The notes under the pieces are model-generated. The model had not been told where the DNA came from and did not search any database. It saw only the letters and a list, made by a program, of their open reading frames with translations. A stretch of 64,000 nucleotides of DNA from Halichondria panicea (lineage: Eukaryota > Porifera > Demospongiae > Suberitida > Halichondriidae), in contig NC_087379.1 of the NCBI RefSeq assembly GCF_963675165.1, forward strand, positions 1,740,201 through 1,804,200, given 5' to 3'. Numbering within the stretch: the stretch's first letter is position 1; the number at the start of each line of letters is the position of its first letter. A program made the position numbers and the translations under genes. Shown here in pieces: positions 31,034 to 42,351 of the stretch.

Positions 31034-34000
31034 TGAGGCGTTTCCCTGTGTCTCTCCGTCAGGAATGATGACTCCAAACTTTGTCTTAAGCATGGTGCTG
31101 GCCGGGATCACCCCCATAGGACCAGACACACCCACCTCCCCCTCAGGGTCCTTGGACGAGGCTACCTGCCAGCCGGGAGTACAGATCAGAGCAATTAATA
31201 TTGTAGTAATAATTATTGTGGCAATGAAACATATGTAAAATTAAACGCCAATCAACAATTTTTAAGTTTGGTGTAGAAAGTAGTTGCTGATCGACAAAGC
31301 CATTTTCACGTACTATTTACCTTTTCGTTGATTTCAAAATTCTTTAGCTCCATCGTTAAGTTCTGTAGGGATAAAAGGATCCGACCTTAACTTGAGAGTA
31401 CCAGAGATAACGTTTGTAACTTATGATACGATCGATCCTCATTCACCACACACTCACACACCCACACAGTCTCACACCTCACACACCTGTCTTCTCTTTG
31501 TGAGCTCCTGCAGTGCCTTGCTCTCCGGCCCCAATGACAGGCTGTGTTGCTGGGAGACCATCCCCATACTAGCAGGCAGGTAACCTCTGACCTCTCCCTC
31601 CACAGAGCAACAGATCAACTCCTCTTTGCCATCCAATCGGTAGTCAGCCTGAGAGGGGGGCGGGGTGTGGGTAAAGCCATACACTATAGCAATACAATGA
31701 GTGTGCTTGGAAAGGCCTACTGCATAGAGCCAACTTTAGAATGCAGAGTGTACACATAATATAATCCTATGGATACTGAAGATTATCACGAGTCTGTGCC
31801 TAGTAACTGTCACGAGTGCCTGCAATAATATATGTATACACGCATGCAGGTACTTCAAAGGCCGGGCTACCAAATGTATCTTTCTACTGAATTGTGAACC
31901 TATATAGCTCAAGTTATGAGCACTCATAGTGAGCTATCAAAACAGGCCCATTTCAGACAAATTCCCTATAATTAAACCATATTTTTTTTCCTCAAATGGA
32001 AATGAAAGCAATCACATAATTATCATTACATATAGCCACATTGCACCAATACACCTACACCTACACCTACACCTACATATAAACACATAACCCTCCCTAC
32101 ACACAGGGAGGTCTAGAACTCACTGTCTACTGTACAATACGATACACTAATTCCCCCACCTGTACAATGCCGGCCACAGTGGAGGAGAAGGTGTCCTTGT
32201 AAATGACGTTACCGGTCTGACTGCTACGAACGTCCACCTTCCCACTCGACCACCCTGTTATCACCTCAGGCACTCCGTCCTCATTCATGTCAAACCCTGC
32301 CATACATATCGGCTGGTGCTTCGACTGTGAGTGGGTGTGTGGGGTGAAACAGTACTTATAGTTATGAATATCCATTACTTCATCGTCCATACATTTTCAG
32401 TTTTCAAAAAGAAGATGGATATTCATTCTACAGGCTTTGAGGGACAGATAGTTAGACACATCCCCACTCACTTTGATCCTCCAGAATCTCTCTTGTCCGC
32501 TGTACACGCCCACTATTCCATTGGCGAGGGCGTAACTGAATTTGTCTCCCTGCAGGGGACACAGCGCCGTTGTGACAGGGAAACATGTATGTACTTTCAG
32601 CTATACATCTAAACTCTCCCTAAGGGTGGACCAAATAGGCAATCTCTCAAATATGACCGTTGATAACATATTAAAAGGTCTCGGAAATTGGATCCACGTA
32701 ATTCAAGTTATGGCAGCTGAAAGTACTCTAACTATGAGCACTCTGGTTATGTGGTCACAGTTTGTGTACAAAACAACACCTCTGTACAATGGTCTAAACT
32801 TTGCTCTCCAAATGTACAGCAGGAGGCTCCACTACACACACAACACATGTCCATACACACACAGAGCTATACAGACACTAGCTCACCTGCGTACAGTTCA
32901 TCGCCCTGGAACACTCTGATGTCATAGTCCTCAGAGCCGACCAGCAGCTCACTCCTCCCATCAGAGTTAAAGTCCGCCAGGGCCAGCGAGCACACATTGT
33001 CCCCGGTTACCTAGGCAGGTTGTCAAGGCTTGAGCAACAGCTATAATTATTGTTACATTCGGTAGTAGCTAGTCTTAATACATAACAAAATTGAAGAGGA
33101 ACCATTTCATAGTGGTACTGAGTTGATACTCACTGTCCAGAACGAGTCTTGTCCCTCGTGGTCCAGTCCTGTGATTGCACAATTACCCCCCACAAAGGCC
33201 AGGGGCTTACTCATGTCCGCCAGCTGCCCTATCAGTATGGTATTAGCTCCATCAGGCAGCTGCATGGAGAGTATAAAGTGTTTGGACCTGTGTCATAGTA
33301 AGTCAAATCTTATACAGACATTGTTGGTTTTAGGGTGGCCACTATAGACAGTTTTTACTGTACATACTATCAGGAGTTACCCAACTGGTACAATCACGGC
33401 ATTGCACATACATGTAAATCTCAAACTAATGCATTTTGTGCTAACAATATATAGAAAGGCAATACAAATAAGTAACCGTTTACTACCCCAGGGTAGACCA
33501 CACCCACCACCCCTCCCCCTAACCTCCTTATAGAACAGCTCAGAGTTTTGCTCCACATCATATGCCAGTACGTTGGTTTGGGTACCCACCACCAACACGT
33601 CCTGGTTCAGTTCCGGATCCAGTTTCCCCGCTGCCAACACAGGGAAAATATTTAAATTTCCTGCTACAGTGCTGCTACATTGCAGCCCATAAAATCTGCA
33701 CATTTCCTGAAAAATGGCAGGTGTCCTGCAAGTGTCCTGCAACCTACTTACAAAGGATAGTGCAACGTTTCCTGTATAGTTTCCTTTACTATTCCTGAAG
33801 AAGTTCAGGACATGTGTAAGATTCATAAAGGAAAGTCTACAGGAAATTTTGTACTATCCTGAAAGTATAGGAAATTTAGATATTTTTCCTGTGCAATGAT
33901 GTCACATGTTGTCCGATACTCAGCAGAGTGATGTCAGAGTCTGAGGAAGATACTGAGAGACGAGCAGTGGATATGGTTGAGGGGGAGGGGCTGGACATAC

Positions 34001-34290
34001 GCCGGTGAGGTGTGTGTATGAAAACCTACACAGGAAGAAAACTAAATAATTATTAGTTTTATGATCACGTAGACAGCAATCTGTTGTACATTTATTGTAA
34101 GCACAGGGAACGTCGAACGTAAGAACCAATGTGTGAATGTTGAGAGGTGCACTGTAATTAGAATTAACACTACCTTTCCACCATTTGTAGCTGCAGTTAG
34201 TGATGGATGCCTGCCATCGTAATGTCCGACCGTCACCAGTCTGGGGAAGATCTTCTGGTTCAGTTTGAGCGTGAAAATTGGTACCAGCAT
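31034..34290 (-). pseudogene. BBS2: BBS2 N-terminal half, copy C, broken
   Basis: Exons matching copy A: 34290-34174, 34025-33524 (interrupted), 33259-33134, 33010-32887, partial exon 5 (about 32568-32472), 32324-32160, 31648-31487, 31362-31321 and 31165-31034. Exon 2 carries a 256-bp MITE with a 3-bp duplication at 33,638-33,893. Exon 5 has lost its first ~28 bp, its acceptor and nearby intron in a deletion ending at gttgtgac. The exon 2 donor is gttagg. The remaining exons are open and near-identical to copies A and B. It cannot make the propeller, so it is a pseudogene. Confidence 0.92.
33638..33893. mobile_element. 256-bp MITE inside BBS2 exon 2
   Basis: Ends CACAGGGAAAATATTTAAAT / ATTTAGATATTTTTCCTGTG are inverted repeats. 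The flanking CAA (33,635-33,637 and 33,894-33,896) is the target duplication; BBS2 copies A, B and D read gctgccaatgatg without it. A 3-bp duplication and CAC ends suggest a CACTA-like element, tentatively. Confidence 0.9.
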
Positions 34291-34293
34291 CTT

Positions 34294-34355
34294 TAGTTGG
34301 GCGGAGTCCAACCAACGCTTCGCTCATGCAGCGTTGGTTGGACTCCGCCCAACTA
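34294..34355. mobile_element. 62-bp perfect hairpin with 9-bp duplication
   Basis: TAGTTGGGCGGAGTCCAACC ... its complement, flanked by CAGCATCTT on both sides (34,285-34,293 and 34,356-34,364). It lies 3 bp upstream of the BBS2 copy C start codon. MULE-like by duplication length. Confidence 0.88.
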
Positions 34356-34379
34356 CAGCATCTTTAGCTAGCTATCAAT

Positions 34380-35037
34380 CAGAGGAGGGAGGACACGGTT
34401 AACCTTAGCTCTAATTAGCTAATTATCGCGACCTTTTAATTACATTCTTTGAACGATTCATCTTTTCTTTCTTTATAACCTCTACATATTGGGTAGAGCA
34501 AAGTAAGCCTTTTCTCCTACTGGAGGTACCCCTATGGCCAAGTTGTCAGGACCTGAAGGTAATAGGACCCCTATAAGAAGCACCTCAAGTACTCCTATCT
34601 CTAAGATCCCTGTGAGAAGCATCCCAGGCACTCTGATCTTGTCTCTGTGAGAAGCACTCTTGATCCTGGAGACAGGATCCCTATGAGGAGCACCACAGGC
34701 ACTCCTGTCTCCAAGATCCCTGTGAGCACCCCAGGCACTCCTGTCTCTGTGATAAAGCTGCAACATGGAATTGTTTAGTTCAGAGTGTCTCCAACATGAA
34801 GAAAATCAATGACACTAACAGTCTCAGCTTCTAGCACCCCTTTATTTGTATGGTTTGCTCTGTGGCCTGTGCCTGCAAGAATTGCCTGTCACTCATACTA
34901 TACTACAGTACTGTTCTGTGTGTCCCAATATGTAGAGGTTATAAAGAAAGAAAAGATGAATCGTTCAAAGAATGTAATTAAAAGGTCGCGATAATTAGCT
35001 AATTAGAGCTAAGGTTAATCGTGTCCTCCCTCCTCTG
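34380..35037. mobile_element. 658-bp TIR element, MULE-like
   Basis: Inverted repeats of about 115 bp (CAGAGGAGGGAGGACACG outward end) and a 9-bp duplication GCTATCAAT (34,371-34,379 and 35,038-35,046). The centre (34,545-34,750) holds degenerate ~57-bp repeats around gatccctgtgagaagca and ccaggcactcctgtctc. These open in part as STPISKIPVRSIPGT on the plus strand, possibly a captured low-complexity coding piece. Other BBS2 upstream regions lack it. Confidence 0.88.
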
Positions 35038-35212
35038 GCTATCAATGGCTTGATTAAATAAAGGGGGCGTAGCTGCTTGCCTGCAGCCTTTTCATCAACG
35101 ATCATTTCCATTTGAGCAACATTTTTAATTTAGACTGCAATTATTCAACATTAATTAATTTGCTCACTGCACAAAAATCAAGTGCAAACAATGCAAGGTA
35201 TACATGACATGA

Positions 35213-35405
35213 CAGTTATCTGATATAGTCCACATCTTTGATCCCATATATACTTGCATGGTTGCCAGTAGCGACACCGCTCTCTTTGCAGACTCCACTG
35301 AGTCCACTCAATCCATTCAAGTGAGCTGGCCAGAGCCCTCCAGCAAAATAGATATTCCCCTGAGGCTTGACCTTTTCAGGGTAGAACTCGTGGAATCGCA
35401 GCAAA
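35213..35405 (-). pseudogene. Flavin amine oxidase C-terminal fragment
   Basis: Reads FHEFYPEKVKPQGNIYFAGG then degenerate HLASS/ESGVATGN and VDYIR. Same fragment as at 26.6 kb, shorter and with other indels. It directly adjoins the BBS2 copy C upstream block at 35,045-35,140. Confidence 0.7.
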
Positions 35406-36171
35406 TTGGCAAATCATCATGAGGGATGCTCATTATCTTAAACTGGGAGTCTTTGACCAACTTTTAAAAATCCCTGAACCCTCTTTCTGGAGTGCTGACT
35501 TGTACACTCATAGAACTCGTACAGGATAGAGCACAGCTGTGTATGTATGTAGGGAGATCGGGGGTGAACAGTAGGATACTAAAGTATAGTGGTTACAAAT
35601 GGGCCAAACTTAATTTCAGCCGATATACGGTTGCACACCAAAAATTATAATCGCTATGCTACACAACACTAGCGGACACTTCAACATGACTGAGTTTGTA
35701 GAACATGTAATGAGTACAAGCAAATAAGTACAAATTACAGTACACACAACAAAATAATGTGTACCCTATATTCTCATCATTCCGGCAGCAAAAATGATCT
35801 TCTGCATGAGTGTTGTCTTGACTACGTGAGCCGTGTGAGGAACGACAGACCCTCTCCAGTCTGGACCAGGCTGCATGGAGGGAGGGACACACCACGTTAG
35901 AGCTATGTAGCTATCAATAACCTTTACTAAACTGATCATCACAATTGAATCTCTATAACAATTAATGGCATAATAAGAGCCTCACTGAGTGAGAAATCAT
36001 AAATGGGACAGGCTTATACAGCCTCATGCAGGTTACCTGACCTAACACGAGCATATATATAATGCTGCGCATGCAGCACTATATAATATCCTATTGAGCC
36101 AGACTTATGTATAGTATACATGCATAATAATTACGGTTATACAATAATTATACTATAAACAAACTCAATGC

Positions 36172-36385
36172 TAGCCTCGACCCCAGGCCGATCCGTCTCC
36201 AATGGAACGCTATAGGTCGCCAATTTCGTTCTATTAAAAAAAAATCGGCCTGGGACCGAGGCTAACTCAATGCATGCATGTCTATAATAAGCGACCCCAG
36301 GCCGATCCGTCTCCAATTGAACGCTAGGTCGCCAACTTCGTTCTATTAAAAAAAAAATCGGCCTGGGACCGAGGCTAACTCAATG
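36172..36385. mobile_element. TAGCCTCG hairpin, partly tandemly duplicated
   Basis: First copy 36,172-36,263 has complete ends (TAGCCTCGACCCCAGGCC / GGCCTGGGACCGAGGCTA) and a 9-bp duplication ACTCAATGC (36,163-36,171 and 36,264-36,272). A second copy follows within a ~117-bp tandem duplication that includes the flank, and lacks the first bases. Confidence 0.85.
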
Positions 36386-36437
36386 CATGCATGTCTATAA
36401 TAAGCACTATATAGTCACAAGATATCTCACTATAGCA

Positions 36438-36463
36438 GAGGGGACTGTCTCGGGGGGAGTACC
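36438..36463 (+). promoter_or_regulatory. Conserved GGGACTGTC-type motif upstream of LRAT copy
   Basis: gaggggactgtctcgggggg followed by agtacctatatag, 55-80 bp before the start codon of the LRAT copy at 36,518. Matches the blocks at 1,829, 41,125, 48,503, 50,609 and 50,946. Confidence 0.35.
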
Positions 36464-36517
36464 TATATAGCCATAGTCAGTATTAAAACACAATGCATTA
36501 ATCTTTGTATTCAAACA

Positions 36518-37503
36518 ATGGCTAACACACAAGACAGAGTCCACGTTCGAAATCAAAAATTGAGAGAGATGAAGTGAGAGCTGCATGGTGACCACATATA
36601 CGTCCATGAAGCTGGAGGCATCTTGGAACTGTTTACAAGAAGGAAAATGGAGATATGAATGTGGCCTACTATGATAAAAGTCAGCTTCAATTGCTACGTG
36701 CTCGTTGGATGAATTTTCAGAAGGAAATTGTATTCGGCTATACGTTTATGGGGTTTCAAGTTTCAGGAAACGGCTCACACGAATTGGAAGTTGCTCAACA
36801 AGAAAATGCATATCACCAGAAGAAGTGGTGCAGAATGTACTAGACTATTATCTTGAAAACTTCGATCAAGTTCAACTACAAATTCATCGAAACCAAAGCG
36901 AAGCTTTTGCCAGGGGGTGTACTAGTCGTACATCACTAGTCACCAAGACTTCAGTGTATCCTCAAGACTGATGATTCTATCCTCAGAGTTAAGTATTTTA
37001 GCTACAGAATTCACCCAGACAACTTGAAACCAGGAGACCATATCTATGCCTATAGAAAGTTGGGAATGTATGCTCATCACGGTATCTACATAGGCAAGAA
37101 CAAGTTGGGAATAAATATCGTAATTCACTTCACCGGAGATTCAGGGACCAAGATTGCAAAATCCTCGGCTAAAATAAGAAGAGCAAATCTAGACGACTTC
37201 TTGGAAGAGGCTGAGTTGAGATTGGTAACCTACGATGATGAATCATGCATTCTTTAAAAGATGCGGTATACATCACAAGTTTTGAAAAGTCTGCCAGCTT
37301 CTAAAGTGGTAGGAATGGCTGAGACCTTTGCTATGAATCCCGATACATGGGAGGAATACAACTTTTTCACTAACAACTGTGAACATTATTGTATCTTTTG
37401 CAAGACTGGAGAAAAAGCAGTGACATTTCGGATCAGACTCAAAACATGTGTGTTTCTCCTTTGGCTTTTGCATACTTCCAGCAAAATGGGACTTTTTGAA
37501 TAA
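36518..37503 (+). pseudogene. Two-domain LRAT-family copy, several frameshifts
   Basis: Starts MANTQDRVHVRNQK but soon shifts frame, missing KHG of domain 1. Later pieces are EGNCIRLYVYGVSSFRKRLT, EEVVQNVLDYYLENFDQVQL and NQSEAFARGCTSR, then stop and shift. KPGDHIYAYRKLGMYAHHG, IYIGKNKLG and IVIHF follow, then a stop at 37,255, and in another frame AETFAMNPDTWEEYNFFTNN and CEHYCIFCKTG. At least four indels. Domain 2 residues are otherwise kept, so loss was recent. Confidence 0.9.
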
Positions 37504-37854
37504 AAAAACCATTTTATATCTTAATTGATACTCTATAATTATAATGTGTATACATAATTTTATGTTAAACGTTTCTAGTTACAATCACTATAAGAAATAA
37601 GGAAGAAAAGTAAGTATAGCAAATCACACACCTAAAACAAACAATATAGACAAACGGAAATCTGATATATATACAATGCACGTACATATATAAAGAGTTA
37701 GCTACAAACTATTAAAATACCAACAACCCCATGCACCCCCTCACTGAGACGGTTAAAAAAAAGGACAGAACCTATGATTGCGAATCAACGTAAACTACAA
37801 GCTTCAGGTTGCTCAACAACCAACTAGCTAGAGCACTAAAATGCAAACCCTCGG

Positions 37855-37856
<2 letters not shown>

Positions 37857-37922
<66 letters not shown>
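37857..37922. repeat. (CA)n microsatellite
   Basis: About 32 uninterrupted CA units. Confidence 0.97.
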
Positions 37923-37925
<3 letters not shown>

Positions 37926-38466
37926 TCAGACTCAGTGCTGGAAACAAAACTGCATGGCCGGAAATATAACTCTTAAATGCAGGTGACATGAAACCAGAAG
38001 AGTGATAAATGCAGTGCATGCATGTATAGTGTGTATGACTGAGTTGCATGTCAATAGCTCAGCAACTCGATGCAAATAACAGACTGGAGGCATGCTGAAA
38101 CATTTGAGAACAGAGTTTCAGTGGTACATGAGACATGCGCAAAACTAATGAATACACTAAAATTCATTCAAAACACACGTCTTTTTTATGACCAATCAGA
38201 CGAGTTTAACGTCATTGGGCAACAAGTTAGTTATTGCAGGCGCCCTCGTGCAACATGCCATATATATTGTTGTGAGCTAAAGCCATAACGTTTAGCTACT
38301 TCCTAACATGGGTGCGCATGCAGGTATGCATCAGGAACGATCGAGGCTATAATTATATATATAGGTATGCATGCATACAGAAACTAGTTTACCTAATGAA
38401 TATTGGTATAGGAAAAACCCACAAGGGCTCAATTCCCATCACTAAGTAATACATTGTACATAGAAA

Positions 38467-38760
38467 ATGGAAGTGACTGTACAAGAAGGGAAAATGTACA
38501 AAAGAGAGTTAAATTACTATGCAGCCATTTGATCTAACGCGAAGACCTGCAGCCAGGTCACCACATCTATGTCTACAGAAAGCTAGGGATGTACGCACAT
38601 CACGGTATCTATGCTAGTAAGAACGAAGCAGGAAAACAAATGGTGATTCATTTTATCAACACAAGTACAGGTTTGTCATGCTGATTTGATTGAGGTATTA
38701 CAAGATAATGACAAGGGAAATATCGAAAAAAAGAACGTTGCATGGATAGTTTCTGAAAGG
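38467..38760 (+). pseudogene. LRAT-family copy, 5' part, broken
   Basis: Starts like the 29.4-kb gene (MEVTVQEGKMYKRELNYY). The DNA keeps gaagacctgcagccaggtca, gtacgcacatcacggtatct (both His codons nearby) and atggtgattcatttt, but in shifting frames. After acacaagtacaggtttgtca it jumps to the DLIEVLQDNDKGNIEK region. No Cys half. Confidence 0.8.
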
Positions 38761-38784
38761 CGCAAAGCCTCGATTCATTGCATA

Positions 38785-40070
38785 GCCCATGCACAGATTG
38801 CAGGGAAACTCAAAGAGTGCATGGGAAATGATCGACTGTGATTGTTGCAAAAAAGATGCCAAAAGTTCAAAGTCTAAAAATAATGGCAGCTCAGCTGTAG
38901 CATGCAGTCTATATACACAGACAGACACACAAGACACATACACATACCGTATACCTAGCTTGCTTGTGCATACTGAGGCATAATAATGAAAGCACCGTGG
39001 GTACTGATGCCGGCCGCCTTGATGGAGACAAAAAAAGATTTATTACAAGGAAGCTAAAGTACTATAGCAGACTATTATTAAATACACACATCTACAGTTA
39101 CAATTTACATTTAACATTATTTTAATAGGTGAAAAGAGTGGGAAATGATTGGCTATGATTATTGCTAAAAAGGCTTAAAGTTCATAATTATTAATAGCTG
39201 GGCTTTGCAGCTCTTTTCTCACTCTTGCAGCTATATATACCATGCAATAGCTAGCATTCTAGTGGAGAGCTAATTACTAAATAGAATAGCTATATAAGTT
39301 ATATCAACAGATTTGCCATACGCTAGAGCCTGAAGAGTTGCAACATGCAGCCTTCAAAGTCAACAAAACTAAGCCATAACTTGAGAACAAGCATTATTTT
39401 GTAAATGCAATCCAAGCCTATAATTTATTAGATATACTCTTACTTGCACTTTATTTATCATTGACCAGCTGTAACAGCCAGTATACAAAGACAGACAGAC
39501 AGACAAACACACTACCGTACACCTTGCTGCGAATGCACACCGGCCGAGGCATAAATACTACCTTGTTGCCGAGAAACTAGACAATGCACTTTGATCAGTT
39601 AATACAGAGTAAAACATTTCGTTTGATTCAGTTAGTGCACTGCATTGCATGCGTTCCGGTAAATCACGCCTACATTTTTCGTTGGTAAAATTTTCATATA
39701 GAGGTCATGCATGCAGCTTGCCCATAAAAATTACCTAAGGTTAGCAGACAATAGTTAATAATATAGTATAGGGCCAGGACTAGTAGATATTAATTATACC
39801 TATACTACATTATTACCATATCCTCATTGTACGAACCTAAACATCATTTTGTATATGCATGTATATGCACATTCGTAATCTTGCCAGTCATGCTGAGATA
39901 GACTAATGAATATTAGAAAATTCATTCCCCTGGGTAACTCCCTCAAAACAGCAGCTATGTCATTAAAACACCCCAAAAAAACCTATGAAATTTCCCTCTA
40001 AGCAATATACACCAATGGAATTCCCCCTAGGCAAACAGTAACTATAAAAGTGCATCAATCAAAACTTATA
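38785..40070. other. Dispersed repeat fragments, no gene recognised
   Basis: 38,795-39,000 and 39,120-39,560 match parts of the repeat at 44.34-45.61 kb (cactcttgcagcta, cttgctgcgaatgc, caccgaggcataa). The remainder to 40,070 is AT-rich with no exon that I can support. Confidence 0.5.
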
Positions 40071-40104
40071 GGTGATCTACAAATTCGTAACAAGATTGAT
40101 AGCA

Positions 40105-40745
40105 ATGATGGAAGAGCACAATTCTACAAATGAGTGCACTGTTGTACTCGGAGAGAGGTCTCACAGCTGCCCTACATTGAATGAAGAAGATGACTCGGCT
40201 AGTAGAGTACACTATATCAGTCATCTACAGCGACGGAGAAACCTGAAACCAGGCGACCATATCTATACGTGTACCGAGTCCTCTATTTATACCAGCACCA
40301 CGGTATCTACACGGGGGAGGAGAGAGAAGGAGAGGTCATTCACGTCAGTGGACACAAGTTCAGCAAGACTTCGGCTACTGTCACCTCTAGCAGTTTATCT
40401 GAGTTCCTTAGTGGTGGACTGCTACATCTGGTCTCCTACAACGATCCTCACACAAATTTCAAGATACGAGGAACTTGTCACACGAGTTGCAGCAGACCAG
40501 CTGAAGATGTGGTGAGCACAGCAAAGGAATTCTTAAATAATCCAGACAGCTGGGGCAAATATAATTTAGCATATCGGAACTGTGAAACTTTCGCTTACTA
40601 CTGCAAAATAGGGACAGAATCTTTGATCGGTAACACAAGCGTTAACTACAAGCCTCGGGAACGCTCAACAACCAACAGAGTACAAGGTACAGGACCACTT
40701 GCCAAACATTTACTAGCTTCATTAGTGGATGAGGAAGAAGTTTGA
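40105..40745 (+). CDS. Single-domain LRAT-family protein, one frameshift
   Basis: ATG at 40,105; a GTG further up is less likely. Frame 1 gives MMEEHNSTNECTVVLGERSH and LKPGDHIYT. At about 40,263 the frame must shift by one to continue YVYRVLYLYQHHGIYTGEE, GEVIHVSGHKFSKTSA, PAEDVVSTAKEFLNNPDSWG and NLAYRNCETFAYYCKIG. The His-His-Cys set (HHG, VIHV, RNC) is complete in the second frame. No N-terminal pseudo-domain is present. Either a recent one-base loss or a base-call error at the tatacgtgtacc run; if an error, this is a working gene. Confidence 0.75.
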
Positions 40746-41117
40746 GAATGGATTATGCTAATTAAAATATATGTCACACACATGCACATTGATATACATT
40801 ATAATAGTGAGCCTGTATAGAATATACCTGTAATACTAAGTTGATATATAACATTTTTTCTCGTTATACATATTATGTGCTGATATATATCAATGTAAAA
40901 ATTAATGGTGTTCAATCACAGAGTACTTAATTTAAAGCCATAATAATTATATATTATATGGACTGATAAAAAAAACAAGGTAGAAAAGATTGTAACGCAA
41001 TAGCTTTGTTGTGTGTGCATGTGTGTGTGTTCCTGATCCAATCTGCTATATTCATTTACGTATAATTATGCCAAGCGGTATAGAGCGTAAACATAGTTAC
41101 AAGATGTCACCCGCAGA

Positions 41118-41148
41118 GTAGAGTGGGGCTGTCCCGGGGGAGTACCCA
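41118..41148 (+). promoter_or_regulatory. Conserved GGGGCTGTCCC motif upstream of LRAT gene
   Basis: gtagagtggggctgtcccgg followed by gggagtacccatcg, about 200 bp before the start codon at 41,347. Same block as at 50,946. Confidence 0.35.
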
Positions 41149-41346
41149 TCGTTCTTGCAAGCCATATATATGTATTCATGAAACTTTAGTCTATGAAAAT
41201 CATTAACCTAGCTTGACAGAATCAAGATCGAGGCAGTCAGTATTGTTCAATGACTTATAGTAAGGTAATAGTAACTGCATGTACAAAAAAACAGAACACA
41301 AGTTGAAGAGTCAACATAATTATACAGAGCATTTTTACTCAAAACA

Positions 41347-42351
41347 ATGGCTGACTCACAAGACAGAGTGCAGGTTTGGAATCAGAAAATTGAGAGAGAT
41401 AAAGTGAGAGCTGGTGACCACATATACGTCCATGAAGCTGGAGGCATCTTTAACAAGCATGGAATTGTCATATGGCAAGATAATGAAGATATAATTGTAG
41501 CCTACTACAACGAAGAGTCCGATTCTATCGATACATACTCATTGGAAAACTTTGCAGATGGAAATTGTATTCGATTGTATGTGTATGGGGTTTCAAAGAT
41601 AAGGAAACAATTTACGCGGAGAGGAAGTTGTTCAATAAGGAGATGCCCGTTACCTCAAGAGGTGGTGCAGAATGTACTCTACTACGTTAATCACCTAGAT
41701 GAAGTTCAATTCAAGACTTTTCGAAACCAAAGCGAATCTTTTGCCACAGCGTGCACTAGTCGTACATCACTAGTTGTTAAGAATCCAGAGTTTCCCGAGA
41801 CAGATGATTCTTCTCTCAGAGTGAAATATTTTACTCACAGAATTCAGCGAGACGACCTAAAACCAGGAGACCACATCTATGCCTACAGAAAGTTGAGAAT
41901 CTATGCCCATCACGGTATCTACATCGGCAAAAACAAGTCAGGAATACACATTGTAATCCACTTCACCGGAGATCCAGGGACCAAGAAATCAAAGTCCTCG
42001 GCTAAAATAAGGACATCAAGTCTGGACGACTTTTTAGATGGAGCACATCTGAGACTTGTATCTTACGACGATGGCTCGTCAATTATTAAAAGAAGCGGTA
42101 TATCACAATTTGTGGAGAGTCTGCCAGCTTCTGAAGTGGTAGGAATGGCTGAGACCTTCGCTATGGATCCCGATACATGGGAGGACTACAACTTTTTCAC
42201 TAACAACTGTGAACATTTTTGTATCTTTTGCAAGACTGGAAAAAAAGTTAAACTTGTTTATGCTATCTTTGAAGGCATTATGGATCAAACTCATAACATT
42301 TGGGTATTTCCTGTTGCGCTTGCATACAACACACTGGACATGCTATCATAA
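41347..42351 (+). CDS. Two-domain LRAT-family protein, intact
   Basis: 334 residues in one exon, ATG followed by MADSQDRVQVWNQK. Domain 1 (about 20-140) has AGDHIYVHEAGGIFNKHGI with His38, but the second His slot is VAYY (52-54) and the Cys slot is Ser129 in NQSESF. Domain 2 (about 170-297) has KPGDHIYAYRKLRIYAHHGI (His189), VIHF (His205) and NNCEHF (Cys288), all that LRAT/HRASLS-type acyltransferases or phospholipases need. The C-terminal 35 residues are only mildly hydrophobic, so a membrane anchor is uncertain. Known LRAT-fold enzymes form an acyl-Cys intermediate; the lipid or protein substrate here is unknown. Domain 1 may act as a structural or regulatory partner. This is one of two clearly intact members here. 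Confidence 0.93.
   Translation: MADSQDRVQVWNQKIERDKVRAGDHIYVHEAGGIFNKHGIVIWQDNEDIIVAYYNEESDSIDTYSLENFADGNCIRLYVYGVSKIRKQFTRRGSCSIRRCPLPQEVVQNVLYYVNHLDEVQFKTFRNQSESFATACTSRTSLVVKNPEFPETDDSSLRVKYFTHRIQRDDLKPGDHIYAYRKLRIYAHHGIYIGKNKSGIHIVIHFTGDPGTKKSKSSAKIRTSSLDDFLDGAHLRLVSYDDGSSIIKRSGISQFVESLPASEVVGMAETFAMDPDTWEDYNFFTNNCEHFCIFCKTGKKVKLVYAIFEGIMDQTHNIWVFPVALAYNTLDMLS

Noticed and set aside
34482-34766. Minus-strand ORF with HRD-type repeats in the 658-bp element
   Set aside because: It is a translation of the degenerate 57-bp repeat. No splice or start context supports it over the plus-strand reading, and neither is convincing as a gene.
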